In this document: piece after piece, positions 20,555-30,658 of the stretch | Numbering within the stretch: the first letter of the stretch is position 1 | Layout: each line of letters begins with the position of its first letter | Assembly (NCBI RefSeq): GCF_003635165.1 | Contig: NZ_ML058606.1 | Coordinates: 309,393-373,392, forward strand | Length of the DNA: 64,000 nucleotides | Direction of reading: 5' to 3' | From: Burkholderia sp. Nafp2/4-1b | Lineage (GTDB): Bacteria > Pseudomonadota > Gammaproteobacteria > Burkholderiales > Burkholderiaceae | The notes under the pieces: generated by a model | Databases searched by the model: none | What the model was told of the DNA's origin: nothing | The model's input: only the letters and a program-made list of their open reading frames with translations | Program-made: the position numbers and the translations under genes

Positions 20555-23419
20555 ATGTCAGATGTAATGAAGCAGTTTCAGCTGAACTCCTATCTGTTCG
20601 GCGGCAATGCTTCGTACGTTGAAGAACTGTACGATGCATACCTCAACAATCCGGCATCGGTGCCGGAGAACTGGCGAGAGTATTTCGACGCGCTGCAGAA
20701 CGTCCCTGCAACCGACGGCTCGAACGCCAATGACGTCGCTCACTTCCCGATCGTCGAATCGTTCGCCGAGCGCGCGAAGGCCAACGCCTTCATCCCGCGC
20801 GAAAGCACGAGCAACCTGGCAACCGCGCGCAAGCAGGTTCACGTCCAGTCGCTCATCAGCGCCTATCGCTTCCTCGGCTCGCAATGGGCCAACCTCGATC
20901 CGCTGAAGCGTCGCGAACGTCCGGCCATCCCCGAACTCGAACCCGCTTTCTATGACTTCTCCGAAGGCGACCTCGACCAGACGTACAGCGCAAGCAACCT
21001 GTATTTCGGTTTCGACCAGGCTTCGCTGCGCGACATCGTCAAGGGCCTGCGTGACACGTACTGCGGCACGATCGGCGCCGAGTTCATGTACATCAGCGAT
21101 CCGGAACAGAAGCGCTGGTGGCAGGAGCGCCTGGAGTCGACCCGCGCGACGCCGGCCTTCTCGATCGACAAGAAGAAGCACATCCTGAATCGCCTGACGG
21201 CCGCCGAAGGCCTCGAGCGCTACCTGCACACCAAGTACGTCGGCCAGAAGCGCTTCTCGCTCGAAGGCGGCGAAAGCTTCATCGCGGCGATGGACGAAGT
21301 CGTCCAGCACGCGGGCAAGAGCGGCGTGCAGGAAATCATCATCGGCATGGCTCACCGCGGCCGTCTGAACGTGCTGGTCAACACGCTGGGCAAGATGCCG
21401 GCCGACCTGTTCGCCGAATTCGAAGGCAAGCACGTCGACGACCTGCCGGCAGGCGACGTGAAGTACCACAAGGGCTTCTCGTCGGACGTGTCGACGGAAG
21501 GCGGCCCGGTCCACCTGTCGCTCGCGTTCAACCCGTCGCACCTCGAAATCGTGAACCCGGTGGTCGAAGGTTCCGCGAAGGCGCGGATGGACCGTCGCGG
21601 CGACGAAGACGGCCTGCAAGTGCTGCCGGTGCAGATCCACGGCGACGCGGCCTTCGCTGGCCAAGGCGTCGTGATGGAAACGCTGAACCTCGCGCAGACG
21701 CGCGGTTACGGCACGCACGGCACGCTGCATATCGTCATCAACAACCAGATCGGCTTCACGACGTCCGACCCGCGCGACGCGCGCTCGACGCTGTACTGTA
21801 CCGACGTCGTCAAGATGATCGAAGCGCCGGTGCTGCACGTGAACGGCGACGATCCGGAAGCTGTCGTGCTCGCGATCCAGATCGCGATCGACTATCGGAT
21901 GCAGTTCCACAAGGATGTCGTGATCGACATCGTCTGCTTCCGCAAGCTGGGTCACAACGAGCAGGACACGCCGGCGGTCACGCAGCCGCTGATGTACAAG
22001 AAGATCGCGCAGCACCCGGGCACCCGTGCGCTGTACGCCGAGAAGCTCGTGCAGCAGGGCGTGATCACCGCGGAAGACGCCGACAACTTCGTGAAGGCGT
22101 ACCGCAAGGCGATGGACGACGGCCACCACACCGTCGATCCGGTCCTGTCGAACTACAAGAGCAAGTACGCGGTCGACTGGGTTCCGTTCCTGAACCGCAA
22201 GTGGACGGACGCAGCCGACACGGCCGTGCCGCTCGCCGAACTGAAGCGCCTGGGCGAACGCATCACGACGGTCCCGGAAAACTTCAAGGTTCACCCGCTC
22301 GTCGAGCGCGTGATCAACGACCGCCGCAACATGGCGCGCGGCGACCAGCCGCTCGACTGGGGCATGGGCGAACACCTCGCATTCGCGTCGCTCGTCGCAT
22401 CGGGCTACTCGGTGCGCCTGACGGGCCAGGACTCGGGCCGCGGCACGTTCACGCACCGTCACGCGGTGCTGCACGACCAGAATCGCGAGCGCTGGAACGA
22501 CGGCACGTACGTGCCGCTGCAGAACATCGCCGACGGTCAGGCGAAGTTCACGGTGATCGACTCGGTGCTGTCGGAAGAAGCGGTGCTGGGCTTCGAATAC
22601 GGTTACTCGACCGCCGAGCCGAACACGCTCGTGCTGTGGGAAGCCCAGTTCGGTGACTTCGTGAACGGTGCGCAGGTCGTGATCGACCAGTTCATCTCGT
22701 CGGGCGAAGTGAAGTGGGGCCGCGTGTCGGGTCTCACGATGCTGCTGCCGCACGGCTACGAAGGCCAGGGTCCGGAACACTCGTCGACGCGTATCGAGCG
22801 TTTCCTGCAACTGTGTGCCGACCACAACATGCAAGTGGTCCAGCCGACGACGCCGGCGCAGATTTTCCACCTGCTGCGTCGCCAGATGATCCGCTTGTTC
22901 CGCAAGCCGCTGATCGTCGCAACGCCGAAGTCGCTGCTGCGCCACAAGGAAGCGGTGTCGGACCTGTCCGAACTCGCGAAGGGCTCGTTCCAGCCGGTGC
23001 TGGGCGAAACCGACGGCGGCATCGACGCGAAGAAGGTCAAGCGCGTGCTGGCATGCTCGGGCCGCGTGTATTACGACCTCGTCGCGCATCGCCGCGAAGC
23101 GAAGGCGAACGACGTCGCGATCATCCGTATCGAGCAGCTCTATCCGTTCGCGCACAAGCAGTTCGAAGCCGAAATGAAGAAGTACGAGAACGCGACTGAA
23201 GTGGTCTGGGTGCAGGACGAGCCGCAGAACCAGGGCCCCTGGTTCTACGTCGAGCACCACCTGAAGGAAGGCATGAAGGAAGGGCAGAAGCTGGCGTACA
23301 GCGGCCGTCCGGCTTCGGCCTCGCCGGCGGTTGGCTACTACGCGAAGCACTACGAGCAGCAGAAGGCCCTCATCGAAGGTGCATTCGGCCGCCTGAAGAG
23401 CGCATCGATCGCGAAATAA
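20555..23419 (+). CDS. sucA: 2-oxoglutarate dehydrogenase E1 component, 954 aa
   Basis: This is the thiamine-diphosphate-dependent E1 subunit of the 2-oxoglutarate dehydrogenase complex, which decarboxylates 2-oxoglutarate in the TCA cycle. Family hallmarks are the N-terminal motif [20 protein letters not shown], the active-site region [13 protein letters not shown], the thiamine-binding [17 protein letters not shown] and the transketolase-like half with [16 protein letters not shown]. The C-terminus contains [15 protein letters not shown]. Length is normal. It heads the sucA-sucB-lpdA operon, whose three genes supply the complete complex. Confidence 0.97.
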   Translation: MSDVMKQFQLNSYLFGGNASYVEELYDAYLNNPASVPENWREYFDALQNVPATDGSNANDVAHFPIVESFAERAKANAFIPRESTSNLATARKQVHVQSLISAYRFLGSQWANLDPLKRRERPAIPELEPAFYDFSEGDLDQTYSASNLYFGFDQASLRDIVKGLRDTYCGTIGAEFMYISDPEQKRWWQERLESTRATPAFSIDKKKHILNRLTAAEGLERYLHTKYVGQKRFSLEGGESFIAAMDEVVQHAGKSGVQEIIIGMAHRGRLNVLVNTLGKMPADLFAEFEGKHVDDLPAGDVKYHKGFSSDVSTEGGPVHLSLAFNPSHLEIVNPVVEGSAKARMDRRGDEDGLQVLPVQIHGDAAFAGQGVVMETLNLAQTRGYGTHGTLHIVINNQIGFTTSDPRDARSTLYCTDVVKMIEAPVLHVNGDDPEAVVLAIQIAIDYRMQFHKDVVIDIVCFRKLGHNEQDTPAVTQPLMYKKIAQHPGTRALYAEKLVQQGVITAEDADNFVKAYRKAMDDGHHTVDPVLSNYKSKYAVDWVPFLNRKWTDAADTAVPLAELKRLGERITTVPENFKVHPLVERVINDRRNMARGDQPLDWGMGEHLAFASLVASGYSVRLTGQDSGRGTFTHRHAVLHDQNRERWNDGTYVPLQNIADGQAKFTVIDSVLSEEAVLGFEYGYSTAEPNTLVLWEAQFGDFVNGAQVVIDQFISSGEVKWGRVSGLTMLLPHGYEGQGPEHSSTRIERFLQLCADHNMQVVQPTTPAQIFHLLRRQMIRLFRKPLIVATPKSLLRHKEAVSDLSELAKGSFQPVLGETDGGIDAKKVKRVLACSGRVYYDLVAHRREAKANDVAIIRIEQLYPFAHKQFEAEMKKYENATEVVWVQDEPQNQGPWFYVEHHLKEGMKEGQKLAYSGRPASASPAVGYYAKHYEQQKALIEGAFGRLKSASIAK

Positions 23420-23555
23420 CCGACGGCAAGCGAAACGGGAAGGCGCACCGCGCTTTCCCGTCTCTTTTGGCCGCCCGCGCGCGTCGCGCGGCGCATCGGC
23501 CAAAGGAATCGCACGAACCTCGTCACACCCCAGATTAAGCATCCAGGAAAATCAC

Positions 23556-24833
23556 ATGGCTATCGTAGAAGTCAAAGTCCCCCAGCTGTCGGAGTCGGTG
23601 TCGGAAGCCACCATGCTGCAGTGGAAGAAGAAGCCGGGCGAAGCAGTCGCGCAGGACGAAATCCTGATCGAACTCGAGACCGACAAGGTCGTCCTCGAAG
23701 TGCCGGCGCCGGCAGCGGGCGTGCTCGCGCAAGTGCTGCAGAACGACGGTGACACGGTCGTTGCCGACCAGATCATCGCGACGATCGACACCGAAGCGAA
23801 GGCAGGTGCTGCCGAAGCAGCGGCAGGCGCCGCCGAAGTGAAGCCGGCGGCAGCGCCTGCTGCAGCCGCACCGGCAGCACAGCCGGTTGCCGCCGCAACC
23901 GCATCGTCGGCAGCCGCATCGCCGGCCGCGTCGAAGCTGCTGGCCGAGAAGGGCCTGTCGGCAGGCGACGTCGCAGGTTCGGGCCGCGACGGCCGCGTCA
24001 CCAAGGGCGACGCGCTGGCCGCAGGCAGCGCACCGAAGGCTGCTCCGGCCGCCGCACCGGCGAAGACCGCCGCTGCGAAGCCGTCGTTGCCGGAAGTGAA
24101 GGTGCCGGCGTCCGCGGCGACGTGGCTGAACGATCGTCCGGAACAACGCGTACCGATGTCGCGCCTGCGTGCGCGTATCGCCGAGCGTCTGCTCGAGTCG
24201 CAGCAGACCAACGCGATCCTGACGACGTTCAACGAAGTGAACATGGCTCCGGTCATGGAGCTGCGCAACAAGTACAAGGACAAGTTCGAGAAGGAACATG
24301 GCGTGAAGCTCGGCTTCATGTCGTTCTTCGTGAAGGCGGCCGTGCACGCGCTGAAGAAGTTCCCGCTGGTGAACGCGTCGATCGACGGTAACGACATCGT
24401 CTACCACGGCTACTTCGACATCGGTATCGCGGTCGGTTCGCCGCGCGGCCTGGTCGTGCCGATCCTGCGCAACGCGGATCAGCTGAGCCTCGCCGAGATC
24501 GAGAAGAAGATCGCCGAATTCGGCCAGAAGGCGAAGGACGGCAAGCTGTCGATCGAGGAAATGACGGGCGGTACGTTCTCGATCTCGAACGGCGGCGTGT
24601 TCGGCTCGATGCTGTCGACCCCGATCATCAACCCGCCGCAGTCGGCCATCCTCGGCGTGCACGCGACGAAGGAGCGCCCGGTTGTCGAAAACGGCCAGAT
24701 CGTGATCCGTCCGATCAACTACCTGGCACTGTCGTACGACCACCGGATCATCGACGGCCGCGAAGCCGTCCTGTCGCTCGTCGCGATGAAGGACGCGCTG
24801 GAAGATCCGGCACGCCTGCTGCTCGACCTGTAA
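23556..24833 (+). CDS. sucB: Dihydrolipoyllysine succinyltransferase (E2 of 2-oxoglutarate dehydrogenase), 425 aa
   Basis: This is the core of the complex; it carries the lipoyl arm and transfers succinyl to CoA. One lipoyl domain at residues 1-75 has the lipoylated Lys44 in [12 protein letters not shown]. An Ala/Pro-rich linker (about 80-125) precedes the E1/E3-binding domain (about 128-165, [20 protein letters not shown]), a second linker and the catalytic domain (about 200-425) with [11 protein letters not shown] containing the active-site His. A single lipoyl domain and the Ala linkers are normal for the family. A strong hairpin follows the stop before lpdA. Confidence 0.97.
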   Translation: MAIVEVKVPQLSESVSEATMLQWKKKPGEAVAQDEILIELETDKVVLEVPAPAAGVLAQVLQNDGDTVVADQIIATIDTEAKAGAAEAAAGAAEVKPAAAPAAAAPAAQPVAAATASSAAASPAASKLLAEKGLSAGDVAGSGRDGRVTKGDALAAGSAPKAAPAAAPAKTAAAKPSLPEVKVPASAATWLNDRPEQRVPMSRLRARIAERLLESQQTNAILTTFNEVNMAPVMELRNKYKDKFEKEHGVKLGFMSFFVKAAVHALKKFPLVNASIDGNDIVYHGYFDIGIAVGSPRGLVVPILRNADQLSLAEIEKKIAEFGQKAKDGKLSIEEMTGGTFSISNGGVFGSMLSTPIINPPQSAILGVHATKERPVVENGQIVIRPINYLALSYDHRIIDGREAVLSLVAMKDALEDPARLLLDL

Positions 24834-24860
24834 GCCGAGTCTCACTGCATTGACCCGTTC

Positions 24861-24890
24861 CGCAGGTTCGCGCGCACGCGCGAACCTGCG
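24861..24890. repeat. Perfect inverted repeat between sucB and lpdA
   Basis: Arms CGCAGGTTCGCGCG (24861-24874) and its exact complement (24877-24890) are separated by only CA. There is no T-run, so it is not a classical terminator. It would form a very stable hairpin in the polycistronic RNA, suited to protecting the upstream messages or reducing read-through into lpdA. Confidence 0.8.
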
Positions 24891-24914
24891 GGCGTACAAG
24901 TAGAAAGGATTGTC

Positions 24915-26345
24915 ATGTCCAAGGAATTTGACGTCGTCGTGATCGGCGCCGGACCCGGCGGCTACATCGCCGCGATTCGCGCCGCGCAGCTCGGCAAGAC
25001 CGTTGCCTGTATCGAGAAGTGGAAGAACCCGGCCGGCGCGCTGAAGCTCGGCGGCACCTGCCTGAACGTCGGCTGCATTCCGTCGAAGGCACTGCTCGCG
25101 TCGTCGGAAGAGTTCGAGAACACGTCGCATCACTTGGCCGACCACGGCATCACGGTCGACGGCGTGAAGATCGACGTCGCGAAGATGCTCGGCCGCAAGG
25201 ATGCGATCGTCGAGAAGATGACGAGCGGGATCGAGTTCCTGTTCAAGAAGAACAAGATCACCTGGCTGAAGGGCCATGGCAAGTTCACCGGCAAGACCGA
25301 CGCCGGCGTGCAGATCGAAGTGAGCGGCGAAGGCGAAGCCGAAGTCGTCACCGCGAAGAACGTGATCATCGCGACGGGTTCGAAGGCGCGTCACCTGCCG
25401 AACATCCCGGTCGACAACAAGATCGTGTCGGACAACGAAGGCGCGCTGACGTTCGACACGGTGCCGAAGAAGCTCGCCGTGATCGGCGCGGGCGTGATCG
25501 GCCTCGAGCTGGGCTCGGTGTGGCGTCGCCTGGGTGCCGAAGTGACGGTACTCGAAGCGTTGCCGGCATTCCTCGGCGCTGCCGACGAAGCGCTCGCGAA
25601 GGAAGCGGCCAAGCTGTTCAAGAAGCAGGGCCTCGACATCCATCTCGGCGTGAAGATCGGCGACGTGAAGACGACCGCCGACGGCGTGTCGATCGCTTAC
25701 ACGGACAAGGACGGCAACGCGCAGACGCTCGACGCCGACCGCCTGATCGTGTCGGTCGGCCGCGTGCCGAACACCGATAACCTCGGCCTCGAGGCAATCG
25801 GCCTGAAGGCGAACGAGCGCGGCTTCATCGACGTGGATGATCACTGCCGTACGGCCGTGCCGAACGTCTACGCGATCGGCGACGTGGTGCGTGGCCCGAT
25901 GCTCGCGCACAAGGCGGAAGACGAAGGCGTGCTGGTCGCGGAAGTGATCGACGGCCAGAAGCCGCACATCGACTACAACTGCATTCCGTGGGTGATCTAC
26001 ACGTACCCGGAAATCGCATGGGTCGGCAAGACGGAACAGCAGCTGAAGGCCGAAGGCCGCGAGATCAAGTCGGGCAAGTTCCCGTTCTCGATCAACGGCC
26101 GTGCGCTCGGCATGAACGCACCGGACGGCTTCGTGAAGATGATCGCGGATGCGAAGACCGACGAACTGCTCGGCGTGCACGTGATCGCGGCGAACGCGTC
26201 GGACCTGATCGCGGAAGCCGTGGTGGCGATGGAATTCAAGGCGGCGTCGGAAGACATCGCCCGCATCTGCCATCCGCACCCGTCGATGTCGGAAGTGATG
26301 CGCGAAGCGGCGCTCGCCGTCGACAAGCGCTCGCTGAACAGCTGA
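24915..26345 (+). CDS. lpdA: Dihydrolipoyl dehydrogenase (E3), 476 aa
   Basis: This FAD enzyme reoxidises dihydrolipoamide on the E2 subunit and passes electrons to NAD+. The FAD-binding GAGPGGYIAAIRAAQLG is at residues 11-27 and the redox-active disulfide is in GGTCLNVGCIPSKALL (Cys49 and Cys54). The NAD-binding GAGVIGLELGSVWRRLGAEV is in the middle, and the C-terminal CHPHPSMSEVMREA contains the catalytic His and Glu. Length is normal. It is the third gene of the operon, ending in the terminator at 26394-26431. Confidence 0.96.
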   Translation: MSKEFDVVVIGAGPGGYIAAIRAAQLGKTVACIEKWKNPAGALKLGGTCLNVGCIPSKALLASSEEFENTSHHLADHGITVDGVKIDVAKMLGRKDAIVEKMTSGIEFLFKKNKITWLKGHGKFTGKTDAGVQIEVSGEGEAEVVTAKNVIIATGSKARHLPNIPVDNKIVSDNEGALTFDTVPKKLAVIGAGVIGLELGSVWRRLGAEVTVLEALPAFLGAADEALAKEAAKLFKKQGLDIHLGVKIGDVKTTADGVSIAYTDKDGNAQTLDADRLIVSVGRVPNTDNLGLEAIGLKANERGFIDVDDHCRTAVPNVYAIGDVVRGPMLAHKAEDEGVLVAEVIDGQKPHIDYNCIPWVIYTYPEIAWVGKTEQQLKAEGREIKSGKFPFSINGRALGMNAPDGFVKMIADAKTDELLGVHVIAANASDLIAEAVVAMEFKAASEDIARICHPHPSMSEVMREAALAVDKRSLNS

Positions 26346-26393
26346 GCGCGGTCTAGCGCCGGCCGGCCATCGGCCGGCGCAGCCGTCTCATGA

Positions 26394-26431
26394 CGAAGGC
26401 GGGCGGGGTTTCCCGCCCGCCTTCGTTTTTT
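26394..26431 (+). terminator. Terminator of the sucA-sucB-lpdA operon
   Basis: A 14-bp stem (arms 26394-26407 and 26412-26425, loop GTTT) is followed by six T. It lies 49 nt after lpdA and directly before the zapE start. Confidence 0.93.
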
Positions 26432-26443
26432 CCGGTTTGCCCG

Positions 26444-27541
26444 ATGAACGTCACCGAATACTACACGCGCGAATTGACCACGCGCGGCTATCAGTCCGAT
26501 CCCGCCCAGCGCGCGGCCGTCGATCGCCTGCAATACTGCTTCGACGAATGGGTCGAGTACAAGGCGCGCCGCTCGAACGCGTTCAAGAAGCTCATCAATC
26601 ATCCGGACCTGCCGCGTGGCGTGTACATGTGGGGTGGGGTGGGCCGCGGCAAGAGCTTCCTGATGGACAGCTTCTACGCGGTGGTGCCCGTGCAGCGCAA
26701 GACGCGTCTGCATTTCCACGAATTCATGCGCGAAGTGCACCGCGAACTCGAGGAACTGAAAGGGCAGGCCGATCCGCTCGACGAGCTTGCACGACGCATC
26801 GCGAAGCGCTACCGGCTGATCTGCTTCGACGAATTCCACGTGTCGGACATCGCGGACGCGATGATCCTGTACCGGCTGCTCGATCGCCTGTTCAACAACG
26901 GCGTGCAGTTCGTGATGACGTCCAACTACGATCCCGACGATCTGTATCCCGATGGCCTGCATCGCGACCGCATGCTGCCGGCGATCGCGCTGATCAAGGA
27001 AAAGCTCGACGTGCTGAACGTCGACGCGGGTGTCGACTATCGCCAGCGTACGCTCGCGCAGGTGCGGATGTATCACACGCCGCTCGGCGCGGACGCCGAT
27101 CGCGAACTGCGTCATGCGTTCGCGAAGCTCGCCGCGGTGCCGGACGAAAGCCCGCTCCTGCACATCGAGAAGCGCGAACTGAAGGCGCTGCGCAAGGCCG
27201 ACGGGGTGGTCTGGTTCGATTTCGCGACGCTGTGCGGCGGCCCACGTTCGCAGAACGACTATCTCGAGCTGGCCAGCCGTTTCCACGCGATCGTGTTGTC
27301 GGAGGTGCCGCAGATGTCGCCGCGGATGGCGTCCGAGGCACGGCGCTTCACGTGGCTCATCGACGTGCTGTACGACCACAAGGTGAAGCTGCTGATGTCT
27401 GCTGCGGTGCCGGCGGAGCAGTTGTACATCGAAGGGCCGATGGCGAACGAGTTCGCGCGCACGGTGTCGCGGATCGTCGAGATGCAGTCGAAGGAGTACC
27501 TCGAAACGCCGCGTCGCATCGTCGATACCTCGCTGACCTGA
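26444..27541 (+). CDS. zapE: Cell division ATPase ZapE (AFG1 family), 365 aa
   Basis: ZapE is an AAA-type P-loop ATPase that associates with the Z ring and is needed for division under low oxygen or heat; the mitochondrial relative is AFG1. Walker A is GGVGRGKS with Lys70, Walker B is LICFDEFHV, and the sensor region is FVMTSNYDPDDLYPDGL. The ATG at 26444 (MNVTEYYTREL) is chosen because an in-frame upstream ATG at 26390 lies inside the lpdA terminator hairpin. Length is right. Read-through from the dehydrogenase operon is possible but the terminator is strong; I cannot see a separate promoter. Confidence 0.92.
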   Translation: MNVTEYYTRELTTRGYQSDPAQRAAVDRLQYCFDEWVEYKARRSNAFKKLINHPDLPRGVYMWGGVGRGKSFLMDSFYAVVPVQRKTRLHFHEFMREVHRELEELKGQADPLDELARRIAKRYRLICFDEFHVSDIADAMILYRLLDRLFNNGVQFVMTSNYDPDDLYPDGLHRDRMLPAIALIKEKLDVLNVDAGVDYRQRTLAQVRMYHTPLGADADRELRHAFAKLAAVPDESPLLHIEKRELKALRKADGVVWFDFATLCGGPRSQNDYLELASRFHAIVLSEVPQMSPRMASEARRFTWLIDVLYDHKVKLLMSAAVPAEQLYIEGPMANEFARTVSRIVEMQSKEYLETPRRIVDTSLT

Positions 27542-27685
27542 TCGCAGTTGCCGGCAAGTGCCGGACTTCAAACGTCAATTCCGGTCAAATTCTCGCAATC
27601 TCGGGGTATTTTCGGACTTGTCTTATGTTCACCGTTGAGGTCGGCCGATATCGTTGTGTCATGGTTCCTAAGGCTGGAGATGTCC

Positions 27686-28096
27686 ATGACACCGTATCGC
27701 GATCTGACCGACCAGGAGTGGCGCTGCGTCGTACCGCTTCTTCCTGACATGCAACCGCGCACCGAGTTGCGCGGTCGACCATTGGCCAACACGCGCGCCG
27801 TCCTGAACGGCGTACTCTGGGTCATTTATAGCGGCGCGACGTGGTCCGCGATGCCGCGTCGCTACCCGTCGTACCAAACGTGCCATCGCCGCTTCAAGGT
27901 GTGGCACGAGACCGGCACGTTGATGCAGGTGATGCACGCGTTGTATGGCGACGCAGGCGTGAAACTGTGCAACCAGCTGTCCACGCGGATGCGCAAGCAC
28001 GCGCAATCGAAGGCGGCGGAAGTGCGGAGTGCGGCGGCACCGGTGTATCGCGCACCGGGCGGCTGTGCACCGGATGCACTGAAGCACGCAGCGTGA
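27686..28096 (+). CDS. IS402/IS5-type transposase N-terminal domain protein (DUF4096-like), 136 aa, no catalytic domain
   Basis: Residues 1-85 share the helix-turn-helix domain of the gene at 1200-1601: DLTDQEW, RGRP, NGVLWVIYSGATW, MPRRYPSYQTCHRRF and GTLMQV occur in the same order and spacing. The C-terminal 50 residues are unlike the paralogue and contain no DDE nuclease motifs. The ATG at 27686 has GGAG 7 nt upstream; an ATG at 27680 is too close to it. No inverted repeats flank the gene, and a proper intrinsic terminator follows. It may be domesticated as a DNA-binding regulator; the alternative is a decayed IS copy. Confidence 0.6.
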   Translation: MTPYRDLTDQEWRCVVPLLPDMQPRTELRGRPLANTRAVLNGVLWVIYSGATWSAMPRRYPSYQTCHRRFKVWHETGTLMQVMHALYGDAGVKLCNQLSTRMRKHAQSKAAEVRSAAAPVYRAPGGCAPDALKHAA

Positions 28097-28130
28097 TGTC
28101 GACCGGTTTTCTTCACGTCGACATCCAAAC

Positions 28131-28166
28131 AAAATCGGCCTGACGACGTCGTCGCAGGCCGATTTT
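28131..28166. terminator. Bidirectional terminator between the IS402-like gene and the DUF2147 gene
   Basis: A 12-bp stem (AAAATCGGCCTG with its complement) encloses a 12-nt self-complementary loop. T-rich sequence follows on both strands. The flanking genes converge on it. Confidence 0.88.
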
Positions 28167-28198
28167 TTATTGCGTCACGAATGTCGACGCATGCCGCG

Positions 28199-28660
28199 TT
28201 ATTGCGCGCGAACCCATGTCTGCGACCGGCCGAGCAGCGATACGCCGATGTAGCCGCGCACCACGAGTTTCTGGCCACCGTCTTCCAGCGCCATCTTGCA
28301 CTTGTAGACCTTGCCGTTTTCCGGGTCGAGAATGTTGCCGCCGTCCCAGTGGTCGCCGTCCTTCTTCATCGCCTTGATGATCGTCATGCCCTTGATGAGC
28401 TGATCCTTGCGCTCGTCCGTGCATGCGGTGCAGCGGCGATCGGGCGTGTCGTTGGCGCCGAGGCCCTTGACGACCTTGCCCGACAGCGAACCGTCGCCGT
28501 CATCGGCGATCTGCACGAGCGCCTTCGGCTGATGCGTGTTGTCGTCGATCGTCTGCCACATGCCGATGGGGCTGTCGGCTTGCGCGAACGTGGGAGCGGC
28601 ACAAGCGAGCAGCGCACTTGCGACGGCCAGTGCACGCAGCGGGCGGGTCAGTTGAATCAT
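28199..28660 (-). CDS. DUF2147 family secreted protein, 153 aa
   Basis: A Sec signal peptide (about residues 1-26, ending AAPTFAQA) is followed by a small beta-rich domain with the DUF2147 pattern: PIGMWQTIDDNTHQPKALVQI near the start, the CTACTDERKDQLIKGM segment with a Cys pair, and KVYKCKMALEDGGQKLVVRGYIG, with SLLGRSQTW at the end. The family has a lipocalin-like fold and unknown function, and acts in the periplasm or outside. The ATG at 28660 has AGGAAGAC upstream. It is a single gene, convergent with the IS402-like gene and separated from the TpsB gene by that operon's terminator. Confidence 0.82.
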   Translation of the reverse strand: MIQLTRPLRALAVASALLACAAPTFAQADSPIGMWQTIDDNTHQPKALVQIADDGDGSLSGKVVKGLGANDTPDRRCTACTDERKDQLIKGMTIIKAMKKDGDHWDGGNILDPENGKVYKCKMALEDGGQKLVVRGYIGVSLLGRSQTWVRAQ

Positions 28661-28791
28661 TGTCTTCCTCCTTGTTTCGTGTCGTGTTCGATGTGCCCGC
28701 ACGACCGTCTGCATGGGGCGGTGGCATGTTGCGAGCTTTCCCAGAATACGTGAAACCGCGCGCGGCGTTTTGATAGAGGGGACTCTAATCG

Positions 28792-28818
28792 AAACAGCCC
28801 GCGAGACGCGGGCTGTTT
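28792..28818 (-). terminator. Terminator of the lipoprotein/TpsB operon
   Basis: On the minus strand a 12-bp stem (AAACAGCCCGCG with its complement, loop TCT) lies 10 nt after the TpsB stop. The T-run is only three long, so it is a modest terminator. Confidence 0.7.
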
Positions 28819-28827
28819 GGTGTCCGA

Positions 28828-30513
28828 TCAGTTGAGCTGATACGAGAACGACGCATTCACGCGGGGGCTGCGCGATGCGCTTTCGACCGGCGCGTCGCCG
28901 ACCGGCTTCGCGATATTCAGATCGAGACTGTAGTAGCGGCTGTCCGTAAACCGCACGCCGATACCGACCGACGACAGGCGACTCGGCGACGGCGTACCCG
29001 TGTGCAGATACACGCGCGCCATGTCGTACGCGATGTACGGTATGACTGACTTCATATACGTCCAGCCGGGCGTGAAGCCGCGGTTGACCTCCAGCGACAT
29101 CCCCCAGCCCGAGTCGCCTGACGTTTCGCCCGGCTGGTAGCCGAGTGCATAGCGCGTCGAACCGAACGAGACCTGCTCGGACGTCGGCAGCGAGTCGGGG
29201 CTGTACTGGCCGCTGAGCGAGACCGACGTGCCGATCTTGAACGGCCATTCGTTGGTCTGCGTGAAGGTCGCGCCGGTGCGCACGAACGTCAGCGAAACGG
29301 GGCTGTCCGACGACGTCGTGTTCGAGCCGATCGTCACGTCCTGCGCTTTCGACGCGCCCAGAATGTTGAAACCCTTTGCGACATTGACGCTCAGCTTCTG
29401 CACCTGCTTGGCCGACACGCTCGTGTAATCGAGCTGCATCTGCAGCACGCGAACTTGCGAGCGCGTGTCGATGCTGTTGCCGTTGATCTTGCTCTGGTAA
29501 CGGTCCTCGTTGTGCGACGCATAGCCCGACACGGTGCCGAGCAGGCTGCGCTGGTTGTTCAGCAGCAACGGATAGGATGCCGAAAGACCGAGCTTCTCGT
29601 TCTTGACCGTGCGCTCGACCGACGACGGCAGGCCGGGGTTGTCGGTCGGCTTGCCGCGATAGGTGCTGGCGTCGAGGCGCGTGACGAGGCCGCTGCTGCC
29701 GACCGGCACGGAGCCGCTGAACGCGACGTAGGTCTGCTTGTCTCGTCCCGGCGGTACCAGCGCGGAAATGCTCAGTTGCTCGCCGAACGACGTGAGGCCG
29801 TTCTCCGTCGCGGTGATGAGACCCTGCACGCCCGGGTGATTGAAATCGATGCCGGTACTGACATTGAACGCCTTGCGGTCGACGTCCAGGTCGAGCGTCG
29901 TTGCACCGTCGGTTGTTTGCGGCGGCGGCACGTTGGCCTTCACCGTGACGCCCGGCAGCAGTCCGAACGTATTCACGTAGCGTTCGAACGTTGCGCGCCG
30001 CAGCGGGCGGTCGGCCGTGATGTGCGCGGCGATCGCGCGGATCTTCGATTCCATTGCGCCGGGCTTGCCGGTGACCTTCACGTCCGACACGTAGCCTTCG
30101 ACGACCGTGACGCGCACCACGCCGTTCTCGAACGTCTGCGCGGGAATGAACGCGAACGACAGCGCATAGCCGCGATCCTGGTACAGCTTGGTCACGCCGT
30201 TGGCGGTTTCGATCAGCTCGCCGATCGTGATGTCCTTGCCGACGAGAGGTGTGAAGCGACGCGAGATTTCGTCGAACGGCACCGACTTCACGCCTTCGAC
30301 CTGGAAGGTCGTCGGCGTCAGGTGCCGCGACAGCAGCTCCTGTAGCTGCGGTGCCTGCGGCGCGACCTGCACGGTGACGCTCGGGCCTGTTTTCGGTGCG
30401 TTGATCTGCGGGAGGGAATCGAGCGGGTTACCTGCCGCGCGTGTCTGCGCGTGTGCCGTGCCTGCTGCCGCGATGGCGAGCAGCATCATCCAACTGTCGA
30501 GTCTGGATTTCAT
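28828..30513 (-). CDS. TpsB-type outer-membrane transporter (ShlB/FhaC/HecB-like), 561 aa
   Basis: The protein has a signal peptide (MKSRLDSWMMLLAIAAAGTA, cleavage near AHAQ). A POTRA-2 type domain spans about 75-155 (FQVEGVKSVPFDEISRRFTP and YQDRGYALSFAFIPAQTFENG), a second POTRA about 155-210, and a 16-strand barrel fills the rest, ending in an alternating aromatic pattern. In TpsB proteins the barrel-plugging loop has a conserved VRGY-type motif; here the matching site reads YALGYQPGETSGDSG, with Leu457 in place of Arg. The ATG at 30513 has AGGAAGAAC upstream. It is the third gene of an operon behind two repeat lipoproteins, and no TpsA exoprotein with a haemagglutination-type secretion domain is nearby. 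Transport of those lipoproteins is an inference. Confidence 0.85.
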   Translation of the reverse strand: MKSRLDSWMMLLAIAAAGTAHAQTRAAGNPLDSLPQINAPKTGPSVTVQVAPQAPQLQELLSRHLTPTTFQVEGVKSVPFDEISRRFTPLVGKDITIGELIETANGVTKLYQDRGYALSFAFIPAQTFENGVVRVTVVEGYVSDVKVTGKPGAMESKIRAIAAHITADRPLRRATFERYVNTFGLLPGVTVKANVPPPQTTDGATTLDLDVDRKAFNVSTGIDFNHPGVQGLITATENGLTSFGEQLSISALVPPGRDKQTYVAFSGSVPVGSSGLVTRLDASTYRGKPTDNPGLPSSVERTVKNEKLGLSASYPLLLNNQRSLLGTVSGYASHNEDRYQSKINGNSIDTRSQVRVLQMQLDYTSVSAKQVQKLSVNVAKGFNILGASKAQDVTIGSNTTSSDSPVSLTFVRTGATFTQTNEWPFKIGTSVSLSGQYSPDSLPTSEQVSFGSTRYALGYQPGETSGDSGWGMSLEVNRGFTPGWTYMKSVIPYIAYDMARVYLHTGTPSPSRLSSVGIGVRFTDSRYYSLDLNIAKPVGDAPVESASRSPRVNASFSYQLN

Positions 30514-30658
30514 TGTTCTTCCTCGTAGGCCTTGCTTTTCGTCTTCTTTGTTATGCGCTCGCGCGACACACAGGGTGTCGCGCGCCGCGTGCCGCATTGC
30601 CGGTTGTGCTTGTACGGCCGCGCCTTCCGCTCCGGCTGCAAAGGCGCGACCGTCCTCC

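Noticed and set aside
20558..26279. Very long open frames on the minus strand opposite sucA, sucB and lpdA (and similar ones opposite infB and cpaE-cpaF)
   Set aside because: They are by-products of high GC third positions in real genes; their products are Arg/His-rich, match no family and lack ribosome sites.
26390..26443. Upstream start of zapE adding 18 residues
   Set aside because: The extension is encoded by the lpdA terminator hairpin and its T-run.
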